A stretch of DNA of 64,000 nt from Pseudomonas monsensis (GCF_014268495.2 NZ_CP077087.1:1243501-1307500), one strand, 5' to 3'. Counted from the stretch's first letter, positions 15,994 through 26,281 are shown. Notes: a model not told the origin generated them from the sequence alone. Program-made: numbers and translations.

Positions 15994-16854
15994 ATGTCTT
16001 TAGCGGTGATTCAAATGGTCAGCCAGAGCGATGTGCTGGCCAATCTGGCCCAGGCCCGACGCCTGCTCGAGCAGGCTGCGGCCGGCGGTGCGAAGCTGGC
16101 GGTGTTGCCGGAAAACTTCGCGGCCATGGGCCGTCGCGACATCGCTGACATCGGCCGCGCCGAAGCACTGGGCGAAGGCCCGATCCTGCCGTGGTTGAAA
16201 CAGACCGCCCGCGACCTCAAGTTATGGATAGTGGCTGGCACGTTGCCGTTGCCGCCGCTGGATCAACCGATGGCCAAGGCCAATGCCTGTTCGCTGCTGA
16301 TCAACGATCAGGGCGACACCGTGGCCCGCTATGACAAGTTGCACTTGTTCGATGTCGATGTGGCGGATAATCGGGGCCGTTACCGCGAATCCGATGACTA
16401 TGCTTATGGCAGCGGCGTGGTGGTCGCGGACACCCCGGTCGGCCGAGTCGGCCTGACGGTGTGCTACGACCTGCGCTTTCCTGAGCTGTACAGCGAGTTG
16501 CGTGCTGCCGGTGCCGAATTGATTACGGCGCCGTCGGCCTTCACTGCGGTGACCGGCGCGGCGCATTGGGACGTGCTGATTCGCGCACGGGCCATTGAGA
16601 CTCAGTGCTACATATTGGCGGCAGCACAGGGCGGGACCCATCCGGGACCGCGAGAAACTTTCGGGCATGCGGCGATCATCGACCCATGGGGTCGTGTGCT
16701 GGCGCATCAGGATCAAGGCGAAGCGGTGTTGTTGGCCGAACGCGATATCGACGAACAAGCGTCCATCCGGGCGCGCATGCCGGTGGCGAGCCACCGGCGG
16801 TTTTTCTCGCAGGGCGCACAGCGACCTGCTTCAGAACACGAATTTAAGGCGTAA
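15994..16854 (+). CDS. carbon-nitrogen hydrolase (nitrilase superfamily, Nit1/YbeM-like amidase)
   Basis: A 286-residue amidase with the Glu-Lys-Cys triad: Glu40 in VLPENFAAMG, Lys115 in RYDKLHLFDVD and Cys157 in LTVCYDLRFPELY. The sequence is of the Nit1/Nit2 branch. Bacterial and eukaryotic Nit1-type enzymes repair deaminated glutathione, and this is the most likely role, but it is by homology only. The neighbours (YhdP upstream, tldD five bases downstream) keep this order in other pseudomonads, and close spacing to tldD suggests co-transcription. A second conserved Glu site, DVADNRGRYRES, is present. Confidence 0.92.
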   Translation: MSLAVIQMVSQSDVLANLAQARRLLEQAAAGGAKLAVLPENFAAMGRRDIADIGRAEALGEGPILPWLKQTARDLKLWIVAGTLPLPPLDQPMAKANACSLLINDQGDTVARYDKLHLFDVDVADNRGRYRESDDYAYGSGVVVADTPVGRVGLTVCYDLRFPELYSELRAAGAELITAPSAFTAVTGAAHWDVLIRARAIETQCYILAAAQGGTHPGPRETFGHAAIIDPWGRVLAHQDQGEAVLLAERDIDEQASIRARMPVASHRRFFSQGAQRPASEHEFKA

Positions 16855-16858
16855 ACCT

Positions 16859-18301
16859 ATGAGCGAGTTGTTGTCCTCAGTCAGTGATCACTTGTTGGCC
16901 CCGGGCGGTGTGACCCTCGAGAGCCTGCAAGGCGTGCTCGGCGATCTGGCCGGTCCGGGCATCGATGCGGCCGACCTGTATTTCCAGGGGCAGATCTCCG
17001 AGTCCTGGGCGCTGGAAGACGGCATCGTCAAGGAAGGCAGCTTCAACCTCGACCAGGGTGTCGGTGTGCGTGCGCAATCCGGCGAAAAGACCGGTTTTGC
17101 CTACAGCAACGCAATTACCCTCGAAGCCCTTGGTGCTGCGGCCCGTGCCGCGCGTTCGATTTCCCGTGCCGGGCAGAACGGCAAAGTGCAGGCGTTTACC
17201 ACGCAGGACGTTGCCCAGTTGTACGCGCCGGATAACCCGCTGGAAGTGCTGAGCCGTGCGGAGAAGGTCGAACTGCTCAAGCGCATCGACGTCGCCACCC
17301 GCGCCCTCGATCCACGGATTCAGCAGGTCAGTGTGAGCATGGCCGGGGTCTGGGAACGGATTCTGGTGGCGTCCACCGATGGCGGTCTGGCGGCCGATGT
17401 GCGGCCGCTGGTGCGTTTCAATGTCAGTGTGATCGTTGAACAGAATGGCCGTCGCGAGCGCGGCGGGCACGGCGGTGGCGGGCGTACCGATTACCGGTAT
17501 TTCCTCGCCGAAGACCGCGCCATGGGCTATGCCCGTGAGGCGTTGCGTCAAGCCCTGGTGAACCTGGAAGCGATTCCGGCACCGGCCGGCACTTTGCCGG
17601 TGGTATTAGGTTCGGGCTGGTCCGGTGTGCTGCTGCACGAAGCAGTCGGTCACGGTCTGGAAGGCGACTTCAACCGCAAGGGCAGCTCTGCCTACAGCGG
17701 GCGCATGGGCGAAATGGTTGCTTCCAAACTCTGCACCATCGTTGATGACGGCACGTTGGCCGGTCGTCGCGGTTCGCTGAGCGTCGACGACGAAGGTACG
17801 CCGACCGAGTGCACCACGCTGATCGAAAACGGCGTGCTCAAGGGCTACATGCAGGACAAGCTCAACGCGCGGCTGATGGGGGTGGCCCGTACTGGCAACG
17901 GTCGTCGCGAATCCTATGCGCATCTGCCGATGCCACGGATGACCAACACCTACATGCTTGGCGGGGAAAGTGATCCGGCGGAAATCATCGCTTCGGTGAA
18001 GAGAGGCATCTACTGCGCCAACCTTGGCGGCGGTCAAGTCGATATCACCAGCGGCAAGTTCGTGTTCTCTACCAGCGAGGCGTACCTGATCGAAGACGGC
18101 AAGATCACCGCGCCGGTCAAAGGCGCGACGTTGATCGGCAACGGCCCCGAGGCGATGAGCCGGGTGTCGATGGTCGGTAACGATCTGGCGCTGGACAGCG
18201 GTGTGGGGACGTGTGGCAAGGACGGACAGTCGGTGCCGGTGGGTGTCGGTCAGCCGACGCTGAAGATCGATGCGATTACCGTGGGTGGCACGGGCGCATA
18301 A
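16859..18301 (+). CDS. tldD: metalloprotease TldD
   Basis: A 480-residue subunit of the TldD/TldE(PmbA) heterodimeric zinc protease, which trims unstructured peptides such as microcin B17 leader and CcdA antitoxin. The zinc motif HEAVGHGLEGD starts at about His260. Its partner PmbA is encoded 0.7 kb downstream, beyond the oppositely oriented yjgA. ATG 16859 (MSELLSSVSDHLL) is chosen; in-frame codons further up lie inside the nitrilase-family gene. The protein ends in VGQPTLKIDAITVGGTGA, the normal TldD C-terminus. Confidence 0.96.
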   Translation: MSELLSSVSDHLLAPGGVTLESLQGVLGDLAGPGIDAADLYFQGQISESWALEDGIVKEGSFNLDQGVGVRAQSGEKTGFAYSNAITLEALGAAARAARSISRAGQNGKVQAFTTQDVAQLYAPDNPLEVLSRAEKVELLKRIDVATRALDPRIQQVSVSMAGVWERILVASTDGGLAADVRPLVRFNVSVIVEQNGRRERGGHGGGGRTDYRYFLAEDRAMGYAREALRQALVNLEAIPAPAGTLPVVLGSGWSGVLLHEAVGHGLEGDFNRKGSSAYSGRMGEMVASKLCTIVDDGTLAGRRGSLSVDDEGTPTECTTLIENGVLKGYMQDKLNARLMGVARTGNGRRESYAHLPMPRMTNTYMLGGESDPAEIIASVKRGIYCANLGGGQVDITSGKFVFSTSEAYLIEDGKITAPVKGATLIGNGPEAMSRVSMVGNDLALDSGVGTCGKDGQSVPVGVGQPTLKIDAITVGGTGA

Positions 18302-18352
18302 GACGAGGCGGAGCTTCGGGTGGCGCGCAGGGCGGCCACCCGATGACGAATA

Positions 18353-18877
18353 TCAACGCAGGCCGCGTTGCGTATCGTCCAGCTCGCGGATGTACTTGAA
18401 GATTTTACGGCTGGAAGCCGGCGGTTTGTTTTGCGCAACCTCGTGCTGGGCCTGACGGATCAGGGAGCGCAATTGCTGGCGATCGGCGTCAGGGTACTCG
18501 ACGACGAATTTCTCCAGCACGGCATCGTCACCGGCGATCAGGCGGTCACGCCAGCGTTCGAGATTGTGGAAACGCTCGTTGTACTGACGGGTAGAGGCAT
18601 CGAGTTGATCGAGCAGGGTCAGAATGGCGTCAGTGTCCTGATCGCGCATCAGTTTGCCGATGAACTGCAGGTGCCGTTTACGCGCGATATTCGCGGTGTG
18701 CTTGGGCGCATCGGCCAGTGCTCGACGCAAGGCGTCGGTCAACGGCAGTTTTGCCTGCAAGTCGGGCTTGAGTGTTGTAAGGCGCTCGCCCAGGTCAACT
18801 AGAGCATGCAGCTCGCGTTTGACCTGAGATTTGCTTTTTTCTCCCGTATCGAGGGAGTCGTCGTAAGAATCAACCAT
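18353..18877 (-). CDS. yjgA: YjgA (DarP)-family ribosome-associated protein, DUF615
   Basis: A 174-residue, highly charged helical protein of the DUF615 family, which associates with the assembling 50S subunit. Recognisable parts are SKSQVKRELHALVDLGERL near the N-terminus and KHTANIARKRHLQFIGKLMR in the middle, with KIFKYIRELDD close to the C-terminus. It is the only leftward gene between tldD and pmbA and converges on tldD. ATG 18877 is used; a much longer open frame upstream on this strand runs antisense through pmbA and is not real. Its promoter region (18878-18985) is shared with pmbA. Confidence 0.94.
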   Translation of the reverse strand: MVDSYDDSLDTGEKSKSQVKRELHALVDLGERLTTLKPDLQAKLPLTDALRRALADAPKHTANIARKRHLQFIGKLMRDQDTDAILTLLDQLDASTRQYNERFHNLERWRDRLIAGDDAVLEKFVVEYPDADRQQLRSLIRQAQHEVAQNKPPASSRKIFKYIRELDDTQRGLR

Positions 18878-18985
18878 GGTGGCAGTCCGCAAAGAAACGC
18901 CGCCATGATAACCAGTCGGGGGCCGCTTGTCCGGCCCGGTCGCTCGATGACCCCAGCCGAAAGCAGAATTTGAGTGGAGATGAGC

Positions 18986-20332
18986 ATGAGTGCAGTTGAA
19001 AGCGTCGGCCCGCAGGCATTGCCGGCACTGCAGGAACAGGTCGAGCAGATCATCGCCGAGGCCAAGCGTCAGGGCGCCAGCGCCTGTGAAGTCGCGGTGT
19101 CGCTGGAGCAAGGCCTGTCGACGTCGGTGCGTCAGCGTGAAGTCGAAACGGTCGAATTCAACCGCGATCAGGGCTTTGGCATCACCCTGTACGTCGGCCA
19201 GCGCAAAGGCTCGGCCAGTACGTCGGCGACCGGACCGGACGCGATTCGCGAAACCGTCGCCGCCGCATTGGCGATTGCCAGACACACCTCGGAAGACGAA
19301 GCCTCGGGCCTGGCCGATGCGGCACTGATGGCCAAGGATCTGCAGGATTTCGACCTGTTCCACGAATGGGACATCACCCCGGAGCAGGCGATCGAGAAGG
19401 CCCTGCTCTGTGAAGCCGCGGCGTTCGATGCCGATGCGCGGATCAAGAACGCTGACGGCACCACCCTCAGCACCCATCAGGGCTGCCGGGTTTACGGCAA
19501 CAGCCACGGTTTCATCGGTGGTTACGCCTCGACGCGGCATAGCCTGAGTTGCGTCATGATCGCCGAGGCCGATGGCCAGATGCAGCGCGATTATTGGTAC
19601 GACGTGAACCGTCAGGGCAGTTTGCTGGCGGATCCGGTGAGTATCGGCCAGCGTGCCGCGCAACGGGCGGCGAGCCGCCTGGGCGCGCGTCCGGTGCCGA
19701 CCTGCGAGGTGCCAGTGCTGTTTTCTGCAGAACTGGCGGGTGGTTTGTTCGGCAGTTTCCTGTCGGCGGTGTCCGGCGGCAGTCTGTACCGCAAATCGTC
19801 GTTCCTTGAAGGCACGCTGGGGCAGAAGCTGTTCCCGGAATGGCTGACCATCGACGAGCGTCCGCACTTGATGCGTGCGATGGGCAGCGCCTCGTACGAC
19901 GGTGATGGTCTGGCAACGTATGCCAAACCGTTCGTCGAAAAGGGTGAGTTGGTCTCGTACATCCTTGGCACGTACTCCGGGCGCAAGCTGGGCATGCCGA
20001 GCACCGCCAACGCCGGCGGTGTGCACAACCTGTTCGTCACCCATGGTGAAGAAGACCAGGCGGCGCTGCTGCGGCGCATGGGCCGTGGGCTGTTGGTCAC
20101 CGAATTGATGGGCCACGGCTTGAATATGGTCACCGGCGACTATTCGCGCGGGGCAGCGGGTTTCTGGGTCGAGAACGGCGAAATCCAGTTCGCGGTGCAG
20201 GAAGTGACCATCGCCGGCAACATGCGCGACATGTTCAAGCAGATCGTCGCGGTCGGTAATGATCTGGAGCTGCGCAGCAATATCCGCACCGGTTCGGTGT
20301 TGATCGAGCGCATGACGGTGGCAGGCAGCTAA
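18986..20332 (+). CDS. pmbA: metalloprotease TldE (PmbA)
   Basis: A 448-residue partner of TldD. It shares the fold but lacks the HExxxH zinc motif; the equivalent region reads LFSAELAGGLFGSF. It has the PmbA signatures GFGITLYVGQRKGSASTS and NAGGVHNLFV and the C-terminal ELRSNIRTGSVLIERMTVAG. Of three in-frame starts within 12 bases (GTG 18974, ATG 18980, ATG 18986) the last is chosen, because GGAG lies six bases before it and MSAVESVGPQ then starts the protein. Followed by a strong intrinsic terminator. Confidence 0.95.
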   Translation: MSAVESVGPQALPALQEQVEQIIAEAKRQGASACEVAVSLEQGLSTSVRQREVETVEFNRDQGFGITLYVGQRKGSASTSATGPDAIRETVAAALAIARHTSEDEASGLADAALMAKDLQDFDLFHEWDITPEQAIEKALLCEAAAFDADARIKNADGTTLSTHQGCRVYGNSHGFIGGYASTRHSLSCVMIAEADGQMQRDYWYDVNRQGSLLADPVSIGQRAAQRAASRLGARPVPTCEVPVLFSAELAGGLFGSFLSAVSGGSLYRKSSFLEGTLGQKLFPEWLTIDERPHLMRAMGSASYDGDGLATYAKPFVEKGELVSYILGTYSGRKLGMPSTANAGGVHNLFVTHGEEDQAALLRRMGRGLLVTELMGHGLNMVTGDYSRGAAGFWVENGEIQFAVQEVTIAGNMRDMFKQIVAVGNDLELRSNIRTGSVLIERMTVAGS

Positions 20333-20355
20333 GCTCGGCCCGTCACACACAAAAA

Positions 20356-20390
20356 GGCGCGCCATCCCTCTGGGTGGCGCGCCTTTTTTT
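20356..20390 (+). terminator. rho-independent terminator of pmbA
   Basis: GGCGCGCCA (20356-20364) and TGGCGCGCC (20375-20383) form a perfect 9-bp GC stem, followed by seven T residues. It separates pmbA from the iron-regulated operon. Confidence 0.9.
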
Positions 20391-20443
20391 GTAGCGCACA
20401 AATCCCGCTCCCACCATTTGATGCACAACCCATGCTTGTTTTG

Positions 20444-20470
20444 GTTCTCATTATCATTTAATAATAAATC
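20444..20470 (+). promoter_or_regulatory. probable Fur-controlled promoter region of fagA-fumC-sodA
   Basis: The AT-rich tract TTCTCATTATCATTTAATAA stands out in GC-rich DNA, 25-50 bases before the fagA start. Its reverse strand contains AAATGATAATGAGAA, a run of NATNAT-like hexamers resembling a Fur box. The same operon is Fur-repressed in P. aeruginosa, which supports the reading; the exact operator is inferred. Confidence 0.55.
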
Positions 20471-20494
20471 TCATCTTAGAATGAGTCCCGGATC

Positions 20495-20882
20495 ATGAGT
20501 TCTGCCCTGCACGAGCAGCCGTACCTCGAAAGCTGGCGCTGGATGAGTCGCCAGATCCGTTGCGCGATGGATTCCGACGAGCCGCGCCTGATCGAACACT
20601 ACCTCGCCGAAGGCCGGTACCTGGCCTGTTGTACGGCAACTTCTCCGTGGACCATCGCTGAAACTTCCTTCCGTCTGCTGCTCGACACGGCCACCGACAT
20701 CGCCTTGCCGTGGCATTGGCGCAGCCTGTGTCTCGATCAAGCCTGGCGCCCATTGCGGGACATGGAGCGCCTGTCGCTGTGCGTCTGCCGGCTCCAGCGC
20801 TGGCAACGCTACACCTGGCAGCTCGCGACCTGTGAGTTGCTTCCCTCGATTTCTCTCATTGACCGGGTACAAGGATTTTCAG

Positions 20883-20902
<20 letters not shown>
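20495..20902 (+). CDS. fagA: FagA-like protein (Fur-associated gene A)
   Basis: A 135-residue protein rich in Trp, Cys and Arg (for example SWRWMSRQIRC, RLQRWQRYTWQL). It has no recognised domain, signal peptide or membrane segment. Identification rests on position: the order here, small ORF then fumC, then a TPR-sized ORF, then Mn-sodA, equals the P. aeruginosa fagA-fumC-orfX-sodA operon, which is induced by iron starvation. Its function is unknown. The last 20 bases overlap the start of fumC, which implies translational coupling. A Fur-like site lies just upstream. Confidence 0.82.
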
Positions 20903-22259
<1,357 letters not shown>

Positions 22260-22286
22260 ATCCCGTAACCGCTTTGGAGGTTCACC

Positions 22287-22727
22287 ATGGAGCACTGGAA
22301 ACGCACGATCGAACGGGCCAATCGCTGCTTCATGCTGGGCGAGCTGATCGATGCCCGTGAGGCTTATCTGCAAGCGCTGGCCCTGGCGCAAGTGTTGTTC
22401 GAGCGCTGGCCGGATGCGGATGAAGCGGTGGCGGCCTGCGTCATCTCCCACCACAACCTGGCGGATCTGCACCTGCGCCTGAATCAGCCGGAGGAAAGCG
22501 CCGAATATCTCTGCGCGATCCACCAACGGCTGTTGCAGACCATGCAGGACGAGCGCCTGCGCATGGCCCTGCGGGAAGCGGCACTGCGCCAGAGCAGCAA
22601 GACCTATGTCGAACTGCTGAATTTCATCAGCGAACACGGCGAGTACCCGCGTACCCAGCGTCTGCTGCATCCCGACACCGGCAATGCGCGCCGTGCGCCT
22701 GCCACCCATCACCATGGAGTTCATTGA
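22287..22727 (+). CDS. conserved OrfX of the fumC-sodA operon (TPR-like helical protein)
   Basis: A 146-residue, mostly helical protein. Residues 1-75 look like one or two tetratricopeptide-like helix pairs (MLGELIDAREAYLQALALAQ, HHNLADLHLRLNQPEESAEY). It ends in a His-rich HHHGVH. It occupies the place of orfX between fumC and sodA in the P. aeruginosa operon. No enzymatic motif is visible. The terminal histidines and the neighbouring manganese SOD make a metal-handling or SOD-maturation role conceivable, but that is speculation. One base separates its stop from the sodA ATG. Confidence 0.85.
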   Translation: MEHWKRTIERANRCFMLGELIDAREAYLQALALAQVLFERWPDADEAVAACVISHHNLADLHLRLNQPEESAEYLCAIHQRLLQTMQDERLRMALREAALRQSSKTYVELLNFISEHGEYPRTQRLLHPDTGNARRAPATHHHGVH

Positions 22728-22728
22728 A

Positions 22729-23340
22729 ATGGCTTTTACCTTGCCTGCCTTGCCTTACGCCTACGATGCGCTGGAACCGCACATCGACGCGCAGACCATG
22801 GAGATTCACTACACCAAGCATCACCAGACCTACATCAACAACCTCAACGCAGCGATTGAAGGTACCGAGTTTGCCGAGTGGCCGGTCGAGAAACTGGTCG
22901 CCAGCGTTCAACAACTGCCGGAAAAACTCCGTGCGGCGGTCATCAATCAGGGCGGCGGACACGCCAACCATTCGCTCTTCTGGGAAGTCATGGCGCCCAA
23001 CGGCGGCGGCAAGCCGGAAGGTGCGCTGGCCGAAGCCATCAATGAGCAACTGGGCGGCCTCGACAGTTTCAAAGAAGCGTTCACCAAGGCTGCGCTGACC
23101 CGCTTCGGCAGTGGCTGGGCCTGGCTCAGCGTCACGCCGGAGAAAAAACTGCTGGTGGAGAGCAGCGGCAACCAGGACAGCCCGTTGATGAACGGCAACA
23201 CACCGATTCTCGGTCTGGACGTCTGGGAGCACGCCTATTACCTGCGCTACCAGAACCGTCGCCCGGAGTACATCAGCGCGTTCTACAACGTGATCAATTG
23301 GCCTGAAGTCGCTGCGCGCTATCGGGCCGCGCTGGTGTAA
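22729..23340 (+). CDS. sodA: manganese superoxide dismutase
   Basis: A 203-residue Fe/Mn-SOD. Metal ligands are His27 (MEIHYTKHHQTY), the His of GGHANHSLFW, and Asp and His of LDVWEHAYYLRYQNRRPEY. The GGGK region and the operon context with fumC and orfX indicate the iron-starvation Mn enzyme (SodA/SodM) rather than the constitutive Fe-SOD. ATG 22729 begins MAFTLPALPYAYDALEPHID, the conserved N-terminus; the longer in-frame start at 22684 lies within orfX. Co-transcribed with the upstream genes and probably with the ZIP transporter downstream, which could supply the metal. Confidence 0.96.
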   Translation: MAFTLPALPYAYDALEPHIDAQTMEIHYTKHHQTYINNLNAAIEGTEFAEWPVEKLVASVQQLPEKLRAAVINQGGGHANHSLFWEVMAPNGGGKPEGALAEAINEQLGGLDSFKEAFTKAALTRFGSGWAWLSVTPEKKLLVESSGNQDSPLMNGNTPILGLDVWEHAYYLRYQNRRPEYISAFYNVINWPEVAARYRAALV

Positions 23341-23372
23341 GCCTTCTACAAAAAAACCATCCAGGGTTGACT

Positions 23373-24266
23373 ATGGGCACTGAAACACTGGCGATCGGCA
23401 GTGGGCGTATGTTTCGTTACGCGGTGGGATCGCTATTGCTGCTGGCGGGCATGACCTTGCTGGTCGCCCACGGACTGCAATGGCTGGAGCTTGAACCGAG
23501 ACTGTCGCGGGCCTTGCAGGGTGGAGCACTCTGCGCCTTGGGCACCGCGCTCGGCGCGGTGCCGGTGCTGGTGATTCGCAACATGCCGCAGGCGCTTGGC
23601 GATACCTTGCTCGGCTTCGGTGCCGGGGTGATGCTGGCGGCGACGGCGTTTTCGCTGATCGTGCCAGGCATCGCCGCTGCAGAAGGTCTTGGCTTGACCC
23701 CGTGGGCTGCGAGCGGGCTGATCTGCTTCGGCATCATGCTCGGGGCGTTCGGCCTGTTTCTGGTCGATCGCAAGGTCTCGGGGGCTTCACCGGAAATGTT
23801 TGTTGGCACCGTCGAGCATCCGGTGATTGCGCCACGGATCTGGCTGTTCGTGTTCGCCATCATTGCCCATAACATCCCGGAAGGCATGGCGGTCGGCGTT
23901 TCCGCCGGCGGCGGCATGCCCGATGCCGACAGCCTGGCGATGGGCATTGCCCTGCAGGATGTGCCGGAAGGTCTGGTGATTGCGCTGGTACTGGCCGGGG
24001 CGGGAATGTCACGGGGCAAAGCGTTTTTGATCGGCGCGGCGTCAGGTCTGGTCGAGCCGGTGTTTGCACTGCTCTGTGCGTGGCTGGTCAGCCTGGCGGA
24101 GTTGTTATTGCCATTGGGGCTGGCACTGGCGGCGGGGGCGATGTTGCTGGTGGTGACTCACGAAGTAATCCCGGAGTCGCGACGCAATGGTCATGACAAG
24201 CTGGCCAGTCTTGGCTTGTTGATCGGCTTCTGTTTGATGATGGTGATGGATACGGCGTTGGGTTGA
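23373..24266 (+). CDS. ZIP-family divalent metal transporter
   Basis: A 297-residue inner-membrane protein with about eight membrane segments. The binuclear metal-binding helices are clear: AHNIPEGMAVGVSAGG in TM4 and LQDVPEGLVIALVLAG in TM5, the ZIP signature. Such carriers import Zn, Mn or Fe. It starts 32 bases after sodA, and the same ZIP-after-sodA order is kept in P. aeruginosa, so supplying manganese to SodA under iron limitation is a reasonable inference. The start ATG 23373 (MGTETLAIGSG) is preferred over TTG 23367. Followed by a REP-like fragment and then the convergent ptsO. Confidence 0.93.
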   Translation: MGTETLAIGSGRMFRYAVGSLLLLAGMTLLVAHGLQWLELEPRLSRALQGGALCALGTALGAVPVLVIRNMPQALGDTLLGFGAGVMLAATAFSLIVPGIAAAEGLGLTPWAASGLICFGIMLGAFGLFLVDRKVSGASPEMFVGTVEHPVIAPRIWLFVFAIIAHNIPEGMAVGVSAGGGMPDADSLAMGIALQDVPEGLVIALVLAGAGMSRGKAFLIGAASGLVEPVFALLCAWLVSLAELLLPLGLALAAGAMLLVVTHEVIPESRRNGHDKLASLGLLIGFCLMMVMDTALG

Positions 24267-24269
24267 AGA

Positions 24270-24340
24270 GATCAAAAGATCGCAGCCTCGGCAGCACCTA
24301 CAGAGGGATATGCGCGCTGTGGGCTGCGATGGCCTTGGTG
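24270..24340. repeat. degenerate REP (GATCAAAAGATCGCAGCC type)
   Basis: GATCAAAAGATCGCAGCC near 24270 and its counterpart GTGGGCTGCGAT near 24317 form an imperfect palindrome between the convergent ZIP and ptsO genes. The same GATCAAAAGATCGCAGCC core recurs near 53050. Confidence 0.6.
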
Positions 24341-24344
24341 GCTT

Positions 24345-24620
24345 TCAACCACCTTCGTCGAAGTAGTTATTGATCAACGCCACCAGCGCATCCAGCGCTT
24401 CCTGTTCCTGATGGCCTTCGGTACTCAGATAGATTTTGGTGCCCTTGCCGGCAGCCAGCATCATCATCGCCATGATGCTTTTGCCATCGACCGTGGTCTC
24501 CGGTGTGCGACCCACTCTGATCGTGCAATCGGGATATTGGCCGGCCACGCCAACGAACTTGGCGGACGCGCGGGCATGCAAGCCCAGTTTATTGATGATT
24601 TCGATTTCCAGAGCAGGCAT
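24345..24620 (-). CDS. ptsO: NPr, HPr-like phosphocarrier of the nitrogen PTS
   Basis: A 91-residue HPr-fold protein. His15 in KLGLHARASAKF is the phosphorylation site, and the regulatory serine lies in GKSIMAMMMLAAGKG. It relays phosphate from EI-Ntr (PtsP, elsewhere) to EIIA-Ntr (PtsN, encoded two genes upstream). It is the last gene of the rpoN-hpf-ptsN-rapZ-ptsO operon, starting 15 bases after rapZ, which is the standard gammaproteobacterial order. The length and sequence are normal. Confidence 0.95.
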   Translation of the reverse strand: MPALEIEIINKLGLHARASAKFVGVAGQYPDCTIRVGRTPETTVDGKSIMAMMMLAAGKGTKIYLSTEGHQEQEALDALVALINNYFDEGG

Positions 24621-24635
24621 CGCGGTGTGAATCCT

Positions 24636-25493
24636 TTAAGTGAGGTCGCGGTGGCGAACCTGGACGTTCTTCAGGGTTTTCTGCAGGGCCTGACCCAGGC
24701 GTTCGGTCAGGTAGACGGAGCGGTGATGCCCGCCGGTGCAGCCAATGGCAATGGTGACGTAGGCGCGGTTACTCGCGGCGAAGCGCGGCAGCCACTTGTG
24801 CAGATAGCTGAAGATGTCCTGAAACATCTCCTCGACTTCCGGTTGCGCCGCCAGGTACTCGGCCACGGGTGCGTCCAGCCCGGACTGCGCGCGCAGCTCC
24901 GGTTTCCAGTAAGGATTGGGCAGGCAGCGGACGTCGAACACCAGGTCCGCATCCACCGGCATCCCGCGCTTGAAGCCGAATGACTCGACCAGAAAGGCCG
25001 TTCCCGGCTCCGGCTGGTTCAGCAGGCGCAACTTGATGGTGTCGCGCAACTGGTAGAGGTTGAGGTTGGTGGTGTTGATTTTCAGGTCGGCCAGATCGGC
25101 AATCGGGCCGAGGAGAGCGGTTTCATCACTGATCGCTTCGGCCAATGAACGATTGGCCGTGCTCAAAGGGTGGCGGCGACGGGTTTCCGAAAAACGCTTG
25201 AGCAGGGTTTCTTCGTCGGCATCCAGGTACAACACATCGCACTGGATGTGGCGGCTGCGGACTTCTTCAAGCAACTCCGGAAAGCGCGACAGATGGCTGG
25301 GCAGGTTGCGCGCATCAATCGACACGGCCACCAGCGGTTGCGCCAGCTCGGTATGAATCAGCGCGCGTTCGGCCAGTTCCGGCAGCAGGCCGGCTGGCAG
25401 GTTGTCGATGCAGTAATAGCCGTTGTCCTCAAGGACATCCAGAGCGGTGCTTTTACCCGAGCCGGAGCGGCCGCTGACAATGATCAAGCGCAT
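24636..25493 (-). CDS. rapZ: RNase adapter protein RapZ
   Basis: A 285-residue P-loop protein. Walker A is GRSGSGKSTALDVLED at the N-terminus, and the C-terminal sensor/RNA-binding domain holds VDVRCLPNPYW-like FDVRCLPNPYWKPEL and CTGGHHRSVYLTERL. In enterobacteria RapZ binds GlmY/GlmZ small RNAs and RNase E to control GlmS; in pseudomonads the RNA targets are less clear. Two bases separate it from ptsN upstream. No anomalies are visible. Confidence 0.95.
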   Translation of the reverse strand: MRLIIVSGRSGSGKSTALDVLEDNGYYCIDNLPAGLLPELAERALIHTELAQPLVAVSIDARNLPSHLSRFPELLEEVRSRHIQCDVLYLDADEETLLKRFSETRRRHPLSTANRSLAEAISDETALLGPIADLADLKINTTNLNLYQLRDTIKLRLLNQPEPGTAFLVESFGFKRGMPVDADLVFDVRCLPNPYWKPELRAQSGLDAPVAEYLAAQPEVEEMFQDIFSYLHKWLPRFAASNRAYVTIAIGCTGGHHRSVYLTERLGQALQKTLKNVQVRHRDLT

Positions 25494-25495
25494 GA

Positions 25496-25960
25496 TTAGT
25501 GACCGTTCTGCTCGCTCAGGACGACCTGATACAAGGCTTCGTTACTCGATGCGCTGCGCAGTTTTTCACGAACTTCCTTGCGATCGAGCATGCTGGCGAT
25601 CTGGCGCAGTAATTCCAGGTGAGCATCGGTGGCAGCTTCCGGCACCAGCAGGACGAACAGCAGGTCAACCGGAGCGCCGTCGATGGCATCGAAATCGATG
25701 GGTGCATCAAGGTGCATCAATGCGCTGATTGGCGCTTCGCAACCCTTGAGGCGGCAATGAGGAATGGCGATGCCGTTACCAAAACCGGTGGAACCGAGTT
25801 TTTCACGGGCAATCAACGCCTCGAAGACATCTTGCATCTCCAGATCAGGCACTTCACGGGCGATCAGGTTGGCAATCTGTTCGAGGGCTTTCTTTTTACT
25901 GCCGCCCGGCACGTTCACGAGGGAACGGCCGGGGGTCAGGATACTTTCAAGTCGGATCAT
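25496..25960 (-). CDS. ptsN: PTS IIA-like nitrogen regulatory protein (EIIA-Ntr)
   Basis: A 154-residue EIIA domain of the fructose/mannitol type. The active histidine is in NGIAIPHCRLKG. It is the terminal phosphate acceptor of the nitrogen PTS and modulates K+ uptake, PHB accumulation and sigma-54-dependent genes in pseudomonads. It lies 12 bases after hpf in the rpoN operon. The N-terminus MIRLESILTPGRSLVN is the family norm. Confidence 0.96.
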   Translation of the reverse strand: MIRLESILTPGRSLVNVPGGSKKKALEQIANLIAREVPDLEMQDVFEALIAREKLGSTGFGNGIAIPHCRLKGCEAPISALMHLDAPIDFDAIDGAPVDLLFVLLVPEAATDAHLELLRQIASMLDRKEVREKLRSASSNEALYQVVLSEQNGH

Positions 25961-25972
25961 GGAGTAGGGGGG

Positions 25973-26281
25973 TTATCGACCGGTAGCGCCCTGGAGCAGG
26001 CTCTGGGTCTTTTCCTTATGCTTTTTGAGTTGGCGATCCAGCTTGTCGGTGAGTGAGTCGATCGCAGCATACATATCAGTATCTTCTGCGTTGGCGACCA
26101 CTTCGCTGCCGGGAATATGCAAGGTGGCTTCGATTTTCTGCTTCAGCTTTTCGACGCACATCGTGACTTGCACGTTGGTGATCTTGTCGAAATGGCGCTC
26201 TAATCGTTGAAGTTTCTCATTGATGTAATCGCGCAGAGGTTCGGTCACTTCCAGTTGGTGTCCACTGATGTTGACTTGCAT
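25973..26281 (-). CDS. hpf: ribosome hibernation promoting factor (short HPF)
   Basis: A 102-residue protein, the short form without the C-terminal dimerisation domain. It begins MQVNISGHQLEVTEPLRDYI and has the beta-alpha-beta fold with KITNVQVTMCVEKLKQKIEA. It binds the 30S subunit and promotes 100S ribosome dimers in stationary phase. ATG 26281 is preferred; an in-frame upstream ATG would add 18 unrelated residues. It sits between rpoN and ptsN, the conserved place of yhbH/hpf. Confidence 0.95.
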   Translation of the reverse strand: MQVNISGHQLEVTEPLRDYINEKLQRLERHFDKITNVQVTMCVEKLKQKIEATLHIPGSEVVANAEDTDMYAAIDSLTDKLDRQLKKHKEKTQSLLQGATGR